A DNA stretch of 64,000 nt from Acheta domesticus (GCA_031308135.1 JAHLJT010003656.1:76372698-76436697); one strand, 5' to 3'; shown: positions 42,838-54,183, counted from the first letter of the stretch. Numbers and translations: made by a program. The notes: generated from the sequence alone by a model not told the origin.

Positions 42838-43240
42838 TGCGAAGAGTAGGGTTGTATTTGCCCGATCCGGTATTTTCAAACTTCTTTACTTGGCTTTCTC
42901 AGGAGTAAAAACCTTTTTTAATGTTTTTGTGACTATCAAGGCACGCGAAAAGCTAACTCTCAAGGAAGATTGAATAATTTCTCCAAATGTTGTTTTTAAA
43001 GAAGTACGAATTGTTCCAAGAACATCTCTCTACAATGCTGTAATTCATTAAAAATTTGTTTCCAGCATTAATTGCATTGTTATTTTTGATTGATATTCTG
43101 CAAGTACATTAGAAGTTACGTTTATTCCTTTTTTAAACAAAAACCACGTTTCAATAACAACTTTCCTTCTTAATGGAACGGATAAAGAAATGGATAGGGA
43201 AAGAGTGGGGTTTAACATGCGAGAGTTCTCGCATGGATAT
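42838..43240 (+). mobile_element. Helitron 3' part, truncated copy 3
   Basis: It aligns with copy 4 from AAGAGTAG / TTGCCCGAT onward. YLAFSGVKT (42888-42914) is the decayed helicase motif YVAFSRVKT. Then come AAGAAGTACGAATTGTTCCA, TTAATTGCATTGTTATTTT, GGATAGGGAAAGAGTGGGG, and a perfect eight-pair hairpin ATGCGAGAGTTCTCGCAT at 43217-43234. The terminal CTAG is CCAG here. Confidence 0.8.
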
Positions 43241-44578
43241 GCCAGTTTTATCAAATTTACACTCTTCTTTTCTTCACTTTTCCCTTTTTTTCTATCACTA
43301 GAGAGGTTTTAAAAGTCGTAATGAACATGCGCGTGTACATCAAAACTTCTAAGAAGTTTGTAAAAAGGATCACTGAAATTCCATTCTTAGGGTGTCAATT
43401 TGGATTCTGAAACAAAGGTATAGTTTTTGCGACGTGGATGGTAAAAGCAAACCACCACCTACTACATAAAATTTAAATAAGCAATTAATTTGTAATTGCC
43501 TATGAAAACAATATACTCTTGTTATTCTTAGTTACGTTTCGGATACGATAGCATAAGAAAAATATCAGAAAATAATATTCTAATCTCAACAGTAAAGTGT
43601 GAAGTAATAAAATCGTGTGCACAAAGAACGACACCTGGGAAATAAAGTAGCACATTGTAGATGAAAAATGAAATCCATTACAGCCCTTGTGATATATTCA
43701 AATTTATGCTGCTTAACTTGTGATCTTATCATAAAGTTTGTCAGCCGATCGTGACCTTTGGGTTAATTTAAAGTCATGAACGGAAAATGTAGATTGTTTC
43801 CAGAAAAACGTAATGCAATATAACATATTGTAATTATTTTTATTATACGTTTATGTTATTATGAGTATTTATCTTTAGTATTTAGGAAGTGTTGCCAGTT
43901 GTGTGGTCTGGTCGTCGAAATAAGTATATAACTAACATCGTAATATTGTAATATTGTAAGCTTTCCATTGAGGCAGAACGAATCCTTCAGAAACATTCCT
44001 CCTCGATATTCTTAGTTAAGGTTTCTACACTACATTTTTATTAATATATACTAATAATATATTCTTTAATATATAATAATACTAGAACAATATAATACAA
44101 TATGCCTGCACCCTTGACGAGTCCTTTAAATAAAGGATTATATGTTCTTTACCTGATTATTTACTTATATTTGGGGGTTTAGAAGTTCAACTTGCAAGAT
44201 CATTGAAGATGAGTTATGATCTACGAGTAATAGGTAGATGAAAGAGGTAATAGTGATGGAGAAATCGCAGAAAGAAAGGCAAGGGGAAGGGGCAAACGTT
44301 TTATCGAACAGAAAAATGTTCACTCATGGATGGAGTGGATAAGACTGTATGAAAGACGATGAAACAATAATTTTAATCTTCATCTATCAAATTTTGCCAT
44401 TAGCACTTGGGCGTTGGCTATAGTAAGGTGATCGTCCAATGTGACACGTCTTGTAAGGAAGTATTTTGGCATAAAATGCGTTTGCAATAATGTTTTGCGC
44501 AGGTTGCTGTAAGCAAGTCACGAAGGCTGGAGCCTCGTCGCTAACTCGGTAATTCATAGCGTAGCATCAACAGGTATA
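43241..44578. other. No supported gene; A+T-rich
   Basis: A+T-rich with TATAATA-type low-complexity at 44035-44105. No gene or clear repeat. Confidence 0.5.
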
Positions 44579-45283
44579 CAGTAGTGATGCGAAATCAATA
44601 ACGAAACATCGATACTTCGATGAAAATCGATTGAAAATTCAATTTCAGTTTTATTAATAACTTGCATACATCCTATTACATATTGCTGTGTATATTCACA
44701 GCTCTATCATAAACAATTTCTTTGCAAGTAATTCCTGATAGAATAGGCAGTTGTTATATAGGAATGAATAGGAATTTTAGTTTATTTTGTGTTACATTGA
44801 AAATTAAAACATCGATGTTAATAAATCAAGCAAAACCATAGATGTTTTAAAGCTTAATTAGTAACCTCTAACATTCAATTTCTGCGAAAGACATTAATTT
44901 TACAGTAGACATGTAAATTAATTTACAATTACAATTTAACTAAAAACGGTGAAAATATCATTTCCAAGTGTGAAATACGAGGAAAGATGAAGGAAATACC
45001 AGGGCATCAGAATCGTTTGAGGCGAGAGTTGAACTGCTCGATTACGGTAGTACAAACCGCATTCATTTGGCTCGAACACAAGCAGAGATTCCGGCAGTAG
45101 TTATATCATATTTTAACATTTACAAAATTGTGATTATGACACTTTTTCATCCATAAATCAAACATCGAAAATGTAAAAAGGTCAAGCATCGATATTCAAT
45201 AAACTTCTGCTTTAATACATCGATGCTTAAAACATTTATAGAAACATGCATGTTTTGAACACATCGATGTTTCTGACTTAGTG
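44579..45283. mobile_element. hAT-like remnant with repeated ATCGATG motifs
   Basis: The left end CAGTAGTGATGCGAAATCAA leads into GAAACATCGATACTTCGATG. The right side ends CATCGATGTTTCTGACTTAGTG. Related ATCGATG/CATCGAT words recur near 44810, 45163, 45187, 45221 and 45263. Terminal CAG...TG and subterminal ATCGAT clusters are typical of some hAT elements. No eight-base target duplication and no transposase could be found, so the assignment is weak. Confidence 0.4.
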
Positions 45284-45821
45284 GATCTCGGAAGAGCACA
45301 CTTTGTCTCTCACTTCTTTTGTTACATCATTTGTGTTTTGATTACAAGAAAGTATGTTTTGTTCATTTTCGTCACAGGAATTCAATATATTGGGAAAGAG
45401 TTTTTTTGTAAAAGTTCAAACCTATACTACTCATATTATTGGTTCAAATTATGTATTTTCTTTATTAAAATTGTGTCAATGTTTTCAATTTAAGCATATT
45501 ATTTTATTCTTATTGACAACCCCTTAAATTTACCAATTTATTTATGCCTGAGAAATCCCACAGTCGTTTTCAAGAAGGGTACTCTACTTCATAAATCCTA
45601 CGGTCACAGAAATAGACAGATTCTTCTGATTAAGTGATGCGTTGCTCTCCTCAAAGCCAGACCACGTCTTAAATCTGCCTGATATAGTTTACGTTTGAAG
45701 AGCATAGGGTGGTCAAAATACTTTGATGTCCATGTTTTGCCACCGAGCAACGTACGCCTTCTGGTGGAAAAAGTTTCTAGTTAAAAATATGCAAAATTCC
45801 AAAGACGAGACTTCACCGCCG
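45284..45821. other. No supported gene
   Basis: A 70-codon hydrophobic frame at 45281-45493 (+) is a product of A+T-rich DNA. Nothing else seen. Confidence 0.5.
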
Positions 45822-46240
45822 CAGTCTGCAACATAATTCTAGGGTTGGCTGCTCTGATCGGTAGTTTTCAGTGGTTTCTGCGATCAATACCAAGCGAATG
45901 CCGGAGTGTTCACGGTCGTGAATTGCGCACGATAATTTCTTCCTCTTCCTTGTCCTATTATCTCCCTCAATCACACACATACACAAATGCGCTAACACGT
46001 GCTACATTCACTACACTACCAGATGTGCCGGAAGATCAGTCGATAACTTAGAGCGTGTCCCAGCTGGAGCGGTGCCTCCTGGGAGAGGTACCTGCAGGGA
46101 GACATTCCCCGCAAGTGGCCATGTAGGTCGGCGCCGTATCTCACCATTCAGCGGGGAAGAAATGACTGGCACATCCCAGGATAAAACATTCACTACACTG
46201 ACGGCGCTAACGACGTGCCCGGAAACAACAACCAATCAAT
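45822..46240 (+). mobile_element. SINE-A copy, 5'-truncated
   Basis: Plus orientation: AATTCTAGGGTTGGCTGCTC, GATCGGTAGTTTTCAGTGGT, CCAAGCGAATGCCGGAG, TTCCTCTTCCTTGTCCTAT, CTACACTACCAGATGTGCC, GTGTCCCAGCTGGAGCGGTG, GGGAGAGGTACCTGC, GTAGGTCGGCGCCGTATCTC, CCATTCAGCGGGGAAGA and CCCGGAAACAACAACCAATC tail. The tRNA-like head is missing. Confidence 0.85.
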
Positions 46241-46289
46241 ATATTAAAGTCAAAATACAGTTTTAAAATAAACGGTTTCATTAGCGCAA

Positions 46290-46610
46290 CATATCGCTGG
46301 CGTGAAAATCGAGCGTTTGCCTCGTGGACCTCGAACAGCTGCGCAGAGCTTCGCGCAGCAGCGGCTGCGGAAGTCGTTTCCGATCGCCGGGCCGATAAAC
46401 AGCAATTCATCAAGGGCCACGCGCCCGACAGCCCGTGACAGGGGAAACCGACATAATCTCCGCTAGGTGGGATATTTAATAAAGAGGAATGATGATTAAA
46501 ACCCGCTCCCGCCCCCAACTCCACCGCCGCTCCCACCGGGGGAGAGTGACAGGCGTCACTCCAGGGATGACGTGCAGCCTCGGTGCGCCGGCCGGGTTGG
46601 ATGGATTCTT
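46290..46610. promoter_or_regulatory. CpG-rich island
   Basis: GC-rich unique block (CTGCGCAGAGCTTCGCGCAG near 46340, GATCGCCGGGCCGATAAAC, CGGTGCGCCGGCCGGG near 46580) with a CRE-like TGACGT (46568). Frames on the minus strand have no known domain. Candidate promoter or exon. Confidence 0.35.
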
Positions 46611-47412
46611 AGAAACATGTGGTTTGTGGAAATTTGATATCTGAATTCTTTTTAATACAAAACTGTTGAGGGAATATTCCAACGGATGTACTCAGACCTT
46701 ACAAGGAGACTGAATATGTTACTGCTCTTGTATAAACACGGTTGGGATGGGGACCTATAAATGTTTATGGTTTTTTTCTGTATGTGGCCAAGAGGCCTTG
46801 CTTTGTAATATATTCATGTTACTTATTAAAGAATTTATATTATTTAATTCAGTATTACTATTTCTCGTGATTCACCACTGCTATTCTCTACAAAAACTTC
46901 TCCCAGTTAACACAGATTTGGAGAGAGAGAAATATTTACACACTTCGGTGATGTTAAAAAATTCATTTCTGTTCAATGTTTAAAATTATGACTTCGTCAA
47001 ATAGCTAGGCGTTAAGTTCCTGGCCTCGATGTTGTATTTCTGTAGAACATTCTCCTCACATAATCAAATCTTCCAATCACTCCCATGAATATTTCATTCG
47101 TTGTTTCCTGTTGATATGTTTCTTTATTTATTGTCTTCATTTTGTTTCTAAATGTTACATTTTTTTCTGCATTGTATACTCTTATGTATTTTTTACATGT
47201 AGTTATGTGTTTGTTTGCATTCTCTTCGACACCTCTAAAAATTTGACATATACGAGGGCAGTAATGAAAAAAATTGTTGTAAGGTCTTCCTGAAGAGATT
47301 CAAAAGCATTAGTAGAATGAAGAATGTTGAGAAAAGTACTTCACATTACTGTTCAGGAAAAGTAGTCACGATGTACATAATATTCTTCCACGGTGATGAA
47401 GACACGTATACG
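46611..47412. other. No supported gene; A+T-rich
   Basis: A+T-rich. TACGAGGGCAGTAATGAAAA at 47251 looks like a mariner-type terminus but no partner end was found. No gene. Confidence 0.45.
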
Positions 47413-47420
47413 AACCGTTG

Positions 47421-47937
47421 ACCTACAGAGGTGGTTCACGGCATAAACTGATACCAATGGTCCCTCTGACTGAGAGTCTCTAAAATTCGAGAACCGACGT
47501 GACAGGATTTTCGACTCTAAATTGCCAGGCCAAATTCAGTTGCAGTGTTGAGGAGAATTCTAGCAGCTGACTATTTTTGTCAATAGTTTTCAATGGTGTA
47601 TTCGACCAACACCAAGCGATTGCCGAAGCAAACGGACCACGGAAGGGGAGCAATATTTCCTTCCTCTTACTTGTCCTATCTCCATCCCTTCATACAAACA
47701 CATACATGCACATGTCTGGAGACCAGTCGGGAGCTTAGGTCTTGTCCCGGTTGCGGCTGAGCCCGACTGTGGGATATATCTAGATGAGGAAAACCCTGGA
47801 AACGGACGTGTCAGTCGGTCCCGTATCTCACCATCCAGTGGCGGGAGAACATCTCTCGCGACAAAAACGTACACCACTTACAGGACAAGTAGCCATAGCA
47901 GTTGACGTCCCTAGAAACACGAAATAATCAATCAATA
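47421..47937 (+). mobile_element. SINE-A, full-length copy
   Basis: About 517 bases in plus orientation. The head AGGTGGTTCACGGCAT holds box A and AAAATTCGAGAACCG is a decayed box B. The remaining blocks follow: GAGGAGAATTCTAGC, CAAGCGATTGCCG, ACTTGTCCTATCTCCATCCC, CATGTCTGGAGACCAGTCGG, CTTGTCCCGGTTGCGGC, GTCCCGTATCTCACCATCC, and the tail AATAATCAATCAATA. AACCGTTG (47413) and AACCGCTG (47938) flank it as a possible imperfect target duplication. It serves as reference for orientation: tRNA-like head first, ATCA/GATT tail last. Confidence 0.88.
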
Positions 47938-47964
47938 AACCGCTGGCTAATCACTCCGAGCCAA

Positions 47965-48517
47965 CTCTAAAGGCCGGTATACACGGTATAGTTTTTCGTG
48001 TAGATTCTTCATGTAGTCCAGACTACATGAGAAAATTATGAACATGTTCGTAATTTTTTCGTGTAGAAAAGAATGTAGTTTGACTCCAGCGCCTCTAGCG
48101 GCAGAATCGTTCACTAATGGATTTGTGTACCCAACGCGACGGACTCATCCATTTCGATTTTGTGGTTAGGTGTGTGAAGGTGTGTTAGAGCGAAGTGAAA
48201 TTCTGTATACCAGCGTGGCGTTTTTGTTTTCGGTTATTCAGGTAAATTTATTTGACTTATCCGCGCACGTTTTCTTGAGCCCCCCTTCCCTAGGTGCGAA
48301 ACGAGTGGGAATTTGTAGTAGTACCCGGACGGCGCAATTCAGTTGTTTCTCGGTAGACCCCCTAGCGGCGGCTTGTGGAGGCTCATGCAGAAAGCGTGAA
48401 GTCTGGTCTACACCGTGTATGCGCGACTCTACGTTCAGTTTGAGATTTTGACGTTTCTATATAGGAATTGTATGAGAATCCACACGAAAACTATACCGTG
48501 TATACCGGCCTTTAGAG
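47965..48517. mobile_element. 553-bp nonautonomous TIR element
   Basis: The end CTCTAAAGGCCGGTATACAC at 47965 is repeated inverted at 48498-48517. The inverted match continues inward through GGTATAGTTTTTCGTG for about 45 bases with one or two differences. CGTGTAG-type words recur subterminally (48048 and 48405). The GGCCGGTATACAC start is reminiscent of PIF/Harbinger ends, but no three-base target duplication is evident. The 93-codon frame at 48170 has no known domain. The near-perfect ends suggest a young family. Confidence 0.8.
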
Positions 48518-48529
48518 GCGCTGGCTGGT

Positions 48530-48931
48530 GCTTTATGTGGTAACCGGAGTGGTTAGGCAGATGGGGGTCTTCTCCATTGTGCACAAGATGGAAATGAAAG
48601 TTCTGGTACCAACCTACAAAATTATAGGAATAATCATTTCATTTGTCAGAGGTTGTAGTAATTTACAAACAAGGGGATGCAAATAAGACACTGTAAAAGG
48701 GAATATTAGAAAAAATCCACGTTTGATCCTGAGTTCACATATGTTAGTGTGGTGCGATAGCTTAAAACACAGAATTTGTATCTCTTGTCAATGATTATAA
48801 ATACCAACAAAAACATTCATTTCGTGCTAACAATATTATTTCATTGTACAAACATCTTTTAAACACTACGTCTTTGATTACTTGCCCAAAAGAAACTAAA
48901 ATTGCTTAGGCATTTTTGTTTTTATATAAAA
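48530..48931. other. No feature seen
   Basis: Unique-looking sequence between the TIR element and the Helitron end. Confidence 0.5.
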
Positions 48932-49342
48932 CTAGCGTACCCATGCGAGAACTTTCGCATATTAAATTGCACCCTCTTCCCTATCTTTCCATTTTCATAT
49001 AAAGACGGAACGTTTTTAACGAAACGTGTTAATTTGTTAACAAAATGTATAATGGTAACTTCCGATGTATTTGTAATCAATTAAAAAGAAAAACAATGAA
49101 AATGATGTTTGAAAACAAATATTGAATAAATTCAGTATTATAAGCAAATTGTCTTTGGAACAATTCACAACACTTCCTTAGAAACAGCGTGTGAAATAAT
49201 TATACAAACTTCCTTGACAGATTTTTGCCTTCCTTGATAGCCACATAGACTTTTTCTGATAGTTTTTACTCTTGAGAAAGCTACGTAAAGTTGTCCACAC
49301 AAAAATTCAGCATCGGGCAAGTACTACTCTACTCTTTAGAAT
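48932..49342 (-). mobile_element. Helitron 3' part, truncated copy 4, with helicase motif
   Basis: Minus orientation. Reading from 49342, CTTGCCCGATGCTGAATTTT encodes YLPDAEFLCGQLYVAFSRVK. GQLYVAFSRV is the last conserved helicase motif (motif VI) of Helitron Rep-helicases, with its arginine kept. A stop-ridden tail, the common 3' noncoding stretch, the hairpin ATGCGAAAG/CTTCTCGCAT-like, and the terminus GTACGCTAG at 48932-48940 follow. The rest of the Rep-helicase is missing. Confidence 0.85.
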
Positions 49343-50556
49343 ATTATTTAACTTTATCACCGAATTAAAAGGAACATCCGTGCAATTCAATTGCCTACAT
49401 CCTAGAATATCAAGAAATTAGTTTAATTTCACTTACAGTTGCAGATTCTGCACGTCTCCGAATAGGTGGGGTTGTACCGAGAAGCGCCGGACCAACAAAA
49501 TGTAATAAAATGTCCCAGAAGCTCTCATTCTATAGATTATGGTGCGAAGAATATTTCTGTGAGGCCTTTGTCCCAAAATCACAGAATTTATGTTTCTAGA
49601 ACGCTTCGTTTAGGAGTTATTAAACTAAATTGATTTTTAAAATTTGCCAGTGTTGCAAGTTGCATTTGACATGAATATTGAGAAGCCTTTTTTTTCAACA
49701 AATCCTTCATATTTTTAAAGTCAAAGTGCAATTCGCTACGTCTCCCTGAAATTCTTTTTCTTTAGAGACCTCATTCATAACGATTGATCGCGTGTGAGAG
49801 CCTCAACGGAAAGGTATACTACTGAAATAATACAGGAGACGATACTAGTGTTTCCAGTATACATTTCAGTTCAAATATTTTCATTACCGACTTTACTGAA
49901 AACAAAATGGATAGAAAAGATTCTTATACAGGTTTCCAATCTACTGCCTTCCAATTGGTCTTCTTCCTAGAAGGGGCTATCATATATGGCTAATTCGAAA
50001 AAAAAATTCCTCTTCCAGTCTTTCCAAAAACCAAATTCTCTTGACACGCAGGCACGATTCCCTTACAGGTCAATGGGAATCATCGCGGATATTTAGAATA
50101 CACCTTGCACTAATAATGTGGTATCTGAAGGTATCTACGTTCACAGTTTCCAAAAATATTCATTGCGTTTGCTACTATGCGACTAAAGTGTTCAACAATT
50201 TACGATTCAAACGGCACCTGAATTGTGAAAGGCCTGTGAATCATTCAGCAGGTACTCAGGCGCTATATCCTTTAAGTTCAGGGCGGAACGGAAGGACGCA
50301 TCGGCTTGTAATAGCACCAACGTCTGAATTTCACCTTGACGCTTAGGAAATAATATTCTAATTGTACAAAAACACTGTACAAATCTAGATTTACGAAAGT
50401 GTCATTCACCGTGAAAAGTAGGCCATTGCTAGTCCAAGGCTTTTTACAATTCTCAATTTATGTTTATATTTGTGTTCCGAAATTTGATAAATATCTGAAT
50501 GCTAGTGTATTTACGTTGGTAAATAAAAATTTCAAAACATAAATTTAAATGTACAT
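49343..50556. other. No supported gene
   Basis: A+T-rich, with a 101-codon frame at 50041-50346 (+) that I do not recognise. Confidence 0.45.
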
Positions 50557-50880
50557 ATGCATACGGAGTGCGCAAAATACGCCGGCGCCCCATCATGCGT
50601 GTATCACATTGGCACACACATGGCAAAATCTATAAGTTCTAATAAACCACAAAGTTCTTCTAGTCGAATGCGCAAGTACGTCATTCCCATCCAATCGGTT
50701 GGGCATAGCCACTGGCCCTTTAAGGTGATCTCCGACGACGCCATCCCAAACATTTACAGAAAACGGCGGTTGAAGTCTGTCTTCTCTTATTGCGTGTGGA
50801 TTTTCAATTGCCCACACGTGTAGGTGGTGGAAATTCACAATACCATCAAGTGAAAATTGTGCTTCTATAACTTCCATAAT
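50557..50880 (-). pseudogene. Mariner-like transposase catalytic fragment
   Basis: The minus strand reads EAQFSLDGIVNFHHLHVWAI, ENPHAIRED, PFSVNVWDGVVGDHLKGPVA, MPNRLDG and RRTLWF. This is the region between the first and second catalytic Asp in insect transposases with the pattern (H/Q)VWADENPHA...NVWAGIIGD. The second Asp block, HDGAPAYFAHSV, occurs in another register at about 50559-50594, after an insertion of roughly 45-50 bases following LWF. No DDE third residue remains. Probably part of the same element as 51505-51665. Confidence 0.8.
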
Positions 50881-51009
50881 TGTGCCTCTCTCCTAAGCAT
50901 TATATAACCCACGAACGATGCATTAAGCACATTCTGCTTAAGAAGCCACTCACAGAAGTGGTACGAAGTGGTTCATCTACTTCCCGTAAGTTCTTTACCC
51001 TCTAAAAAT

Positions 51010-51465
51010 GGCATTTTTTAATTTTATTTATTTAAGGTCGCTTTTTAACAGCAAAGGTCATCAGCGACCACAATTAAGTATACATCATTTATACATCATT
51101 GTGTTACATTACATATTATATTGCATGATAATTTACAACATTATATCACAAATTACTCCTCATGATTGTATTACATTAACATCAAATTTAATACCTTACT
51201 TAATTTAACAATTTCTAGCAACTTCAGTATTTTAGCACACCCGTCAGCAAAGTTGAACAATTTATATAAGTTTGTGTCTAATTTCAGAAAGTTTGTTTCC
51301 TTAGCAATACCGCGGCATTCTAAGATAAGATGTTGTGTATTGTTTCATCAAATTTAGGGCATGATTCTCTGTATGGTTTATAATCATCTTTCAAGCCTTG
51401 ATGATGTATCCTTTTAATTCTGCCGTGTACCAGCAGTTGCATCGTACAAAATAGCCTTCAGCACG
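51010..51465 (-). pseudogene. LINE 3' end (Jockey/R1/I-type), ORF2 C-terminus and 3' UTR
   Basis: Minus-strand reading: TMQLLVHGRIKRIHHQGL, then SCPKFDETIH, then after a one-base shift HLILECRGIAKETNFLKLDT ... VLNLMLM and stop near 51173. The TQLLTGHG-like word, the C-x-x-x-x-x-ET-x-x-H-x-x-x-EC pattern and the short tail are usual at the end of such LINE proteins. The 3' UTR ends TGACCTTTGCTGTTAAAAAG, CGACCTTAAATAAATAAAAT and A-rich sequence at 51010. It lies between two pieces of a mariner-like transposase. Confidence 0.75.
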
Positions 51466-51504
51466 ACCTGCTTACCGAAGACGTCGCGCGGGAGGCCTGT
51501 ATTG

Positions 51505-51665
51505 GTAGATTAACGTGCGACGCTTCCCGCCTCTACAAATTTGTTAAAAGCACTGCGTATTGTGTGCTCACAAGGCACGCGACGATCGGGGAAACCTTTC
51601 CGATAAACACGCCCAGCGTCGTTGGCGTTGCTGAGGCATTTACTGAGCAGTAACAGAATGTGTCC
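51505..51665 (-). pseudogene. Transposase N-terminal helix-turn-helix fragment
   Basis: Minus strand: NANDAGRVYRKGFPDRRVPC then EHTIRSAFNKFVEAGSVAR and stop at about 51507. The pattern V-Y-R-x-x-F-P-D-R-R-x-P...T-x-x-x-x-x-x-x-x-x-E-x-G-S is that of the DUF4817-type DNA-binding domain at the N-terminus of many insect mariner-like transposases. The preceding RECGH suits the expected GECGxN stretch but is out of frame. Confidence 0.7.
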
Positions 51666-51669
51666 ACAT

Positions 51670-54110
51670 TCTCGGAACGTAATCCCGATATTCTCTTTCG
51701 AAATTCACTTGACACTACCGTGGAGCTGTAAGAAACTGTAATGACAAATTCTACGAAAAGCTGAAGAATGCCCTGTCGCCGACCAAGGGTACCCATGAGC
51801 GCAGCGGTGAAACTCGCTGAACTTTCGCGAGGTTACGCGATTGCTCAGAGGTTACGCAAACGCTCGGAGGTTACGCGAACTCCGAATTGAGGATATACAG
51901 CAATGGTCGCAATTCATGCCCCAATTCATATGCTTCTGCTTTCATCAATAGGGAATGATTTTTCAAAATCATTGAGGATTTCTCAAAATAACCGTTATCT
52001 GCTAGACTGTTCAAGGAAGTAGACCGATGAATTAACACACACGTACGCACACACTCACATACACATATGTAAGCCGTAATTTTGTATTATTCGTATTTCC
52101 TTCGTATTTGACTCTAAGACAGCTGCGCAAGTTTAGACACAGCCTAGTGGGATAGGAAATCACAGGTTGGCAATGTCTCATGCCATGGAGACTGCTGCCG
52201 ACCTGAGAACAAACATGAAGATAATTAACAGACGGAAAGGAATTTAACGTTTTTGAGTGAGGACGTAAAATTGGACCAAGCGTTTTTAGGGTACAAATGA
52301 ATTAGAACGCTTTAATCAGAGTTGTGAAATTGAATGGAGCATTTGATGTAAAATACGTATTGTATTGACGGACTATTAACTCAGGTCAGTACCGTGTAAA
52401 GGTGAATGAACTAAAATATTTGGGAGAGTAAAGTGTATTGTTTGTATGGGAATGAATCTGAATGAAGGAATTATGTTTTGAAATGTGAAGAAGAAATACA
52501 TAGGTATCGTTATTTTAATTGAGAATTTAGATAAAAGTTTCGGTATTATTTCTGTTTAAAATAAAGTGAACGTTAATTTTTAATTATGGGTAAATGCCAT
52601 CTTTTAATTCAAATTTTAAAGATTTTTTTATATTTAATGATAGTTTCAGTAAGTTACTTTATTTAGATCTGTAGTGTATATTAAAGAATCATCAGCCCTG
52701 GTTAAATAAATATTTTAACTTTCCCCTATTAAGAAGGTTATTATAATTTCGATTAAAGGAAAAAGTAAAAACCATCTACATATGCGTGTGTGTATATTAC
52801 ATGTGCCTCATATGTAAGCCTAATTCTTTGTATTTTTATATATGTATACATATAAACAGAATTTTGAAAGTTTTCTCTTTGTTGAATGAGCGTTTATTTA
52901 AAAACAACACATTATGAAACGATGATGTAATCATTGGTATCAATACATGAGTGTGATATTACGATGCGAGAGAGCAAAGAGAGAGTATCGTTAACTTTAA
53001 CGAGTGTATTAATACCCATTACATAGAGTTTCATACGAGGACTTCTTCTACGACTTACGGTAACTGCTATATGCTGAACTTTTACATTGTATCGTTTCGT
53101 GGCAGTTGACATGCAGAATTTAGTCATGGCCATCTAGCGGACAGCTCTCTACCCTACCTTGCCCTGCCTATCGTAGGTAGCTTTGGATTTCCGCTGCGCT
53201 AGACAATTAGGATGGAAGTGAAATTACAATCCAATTTATTTAAAAAAATATTCCACGTAAAAATTACTACCAATAAAAAAACTGACAAGCGTAATATAAA
53301 ATTAAATGCAATTTTAATGTAAACAATCGAACGATTTTCAATGATTAATTAAGTGTCAATACTTATTTTGTAAACTTTTCTGTGGTTGGTCAAGAACCTG
53401 TATCGTAATTAAATATGTATCATAATGAGTATCATTATGCAAGGGGTTGCAGCCATCAAATGACAGAATTGTACAATGGGAGTAGAAAAATAAATAATTC
53501 AGAGCAAACATGCTTTAAAGAATTATTCTTCGAAAAGTGTTGATTTTTGTTTTTTATGATGGCAATTGCACTTCAAAACAGTGTTTACATTCGTGTTGTA
53601 CGTACTAACAACACTGTGTGCCAGACGAGAACAGAAATGAAAATGTGGGCAGCATAGACCTCTATTTTGAAGAGTTCTAGTGAATCATTGTGACATAAGT
53701 CACATTCATCAGAATTTCAGTTTGTCAACAATTCTTATTACCACACTGATTTCAGTTTCAAAAAATTTGACCTTAGAAAATTGGCTGAAGTATTTTTTGA
53801 ATTCATTTATTTTGTTCTGCGTGCGGTTACGCCCGATTTCAAGCAGCGTCGCCCAATATTGCAAGAAGTCGTATGCCGCTTAAAAGAAATTGAGTCTCTA
53901 GACACAGAGAGTAGCACAACCTGAAAAGTCGCCACCATTTAATATCCTTGCACTCAATAGTGCCAATGCCAGACACCATTCAGGAGTTTAAGAAAAATTA
54001 TAACTATCGAAGGCATTCTATGAAGTTTCAAGTACATTATCATTGGTTTTTGGTAGATTTGTGCTTCGCAAATCACCCGCCACACCGTCCAGTTCAACTG
54101 AATATACTAT
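51670..54110. other. No supported gene; A+T-rich
   Basis: A GGTTACGCGA word is repeated three times at 51831-51885. CATATGTAAGCC followed by TTTGTATT occurs at 52065 and 52809, possibly edges of a small repeat. CA/CATA-rich stretches precede both. No gene is visible. Confidence 0.45.
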
Positions 54111-54183
54111 GGCGGATTGTGCGGAGCATAGGAATGCACTACTCTCAGTATCTTGGAACTGAAAGGAAAGAAGCGCTTTTTGT
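54111..54183 (+). repeat. Direct repeat unit 1 (~68 bp, unknown)
   Basis: GCGGATTGTGCGGAGCATAG, GAATGCACTACTCTCAGTAT, CTTGGAACTGAAAGGAAAG. It is repeated with about 85% identity at 54505-54572. I do not recognise it as a known RNA or transposon. Confidence 0.7.

Noticed and set aside
46011..46235. Short frames over the SINE-A at 45.8-46.2 kb
   Set aside because: SINEs do not code for protein; the frames differ among copies.
47251..47275. Mariner-like terminus TACGAGGGCAGTAATGAAAA
   Set aside because: No matching inverted end or transposase within 2 kb; could be chance.
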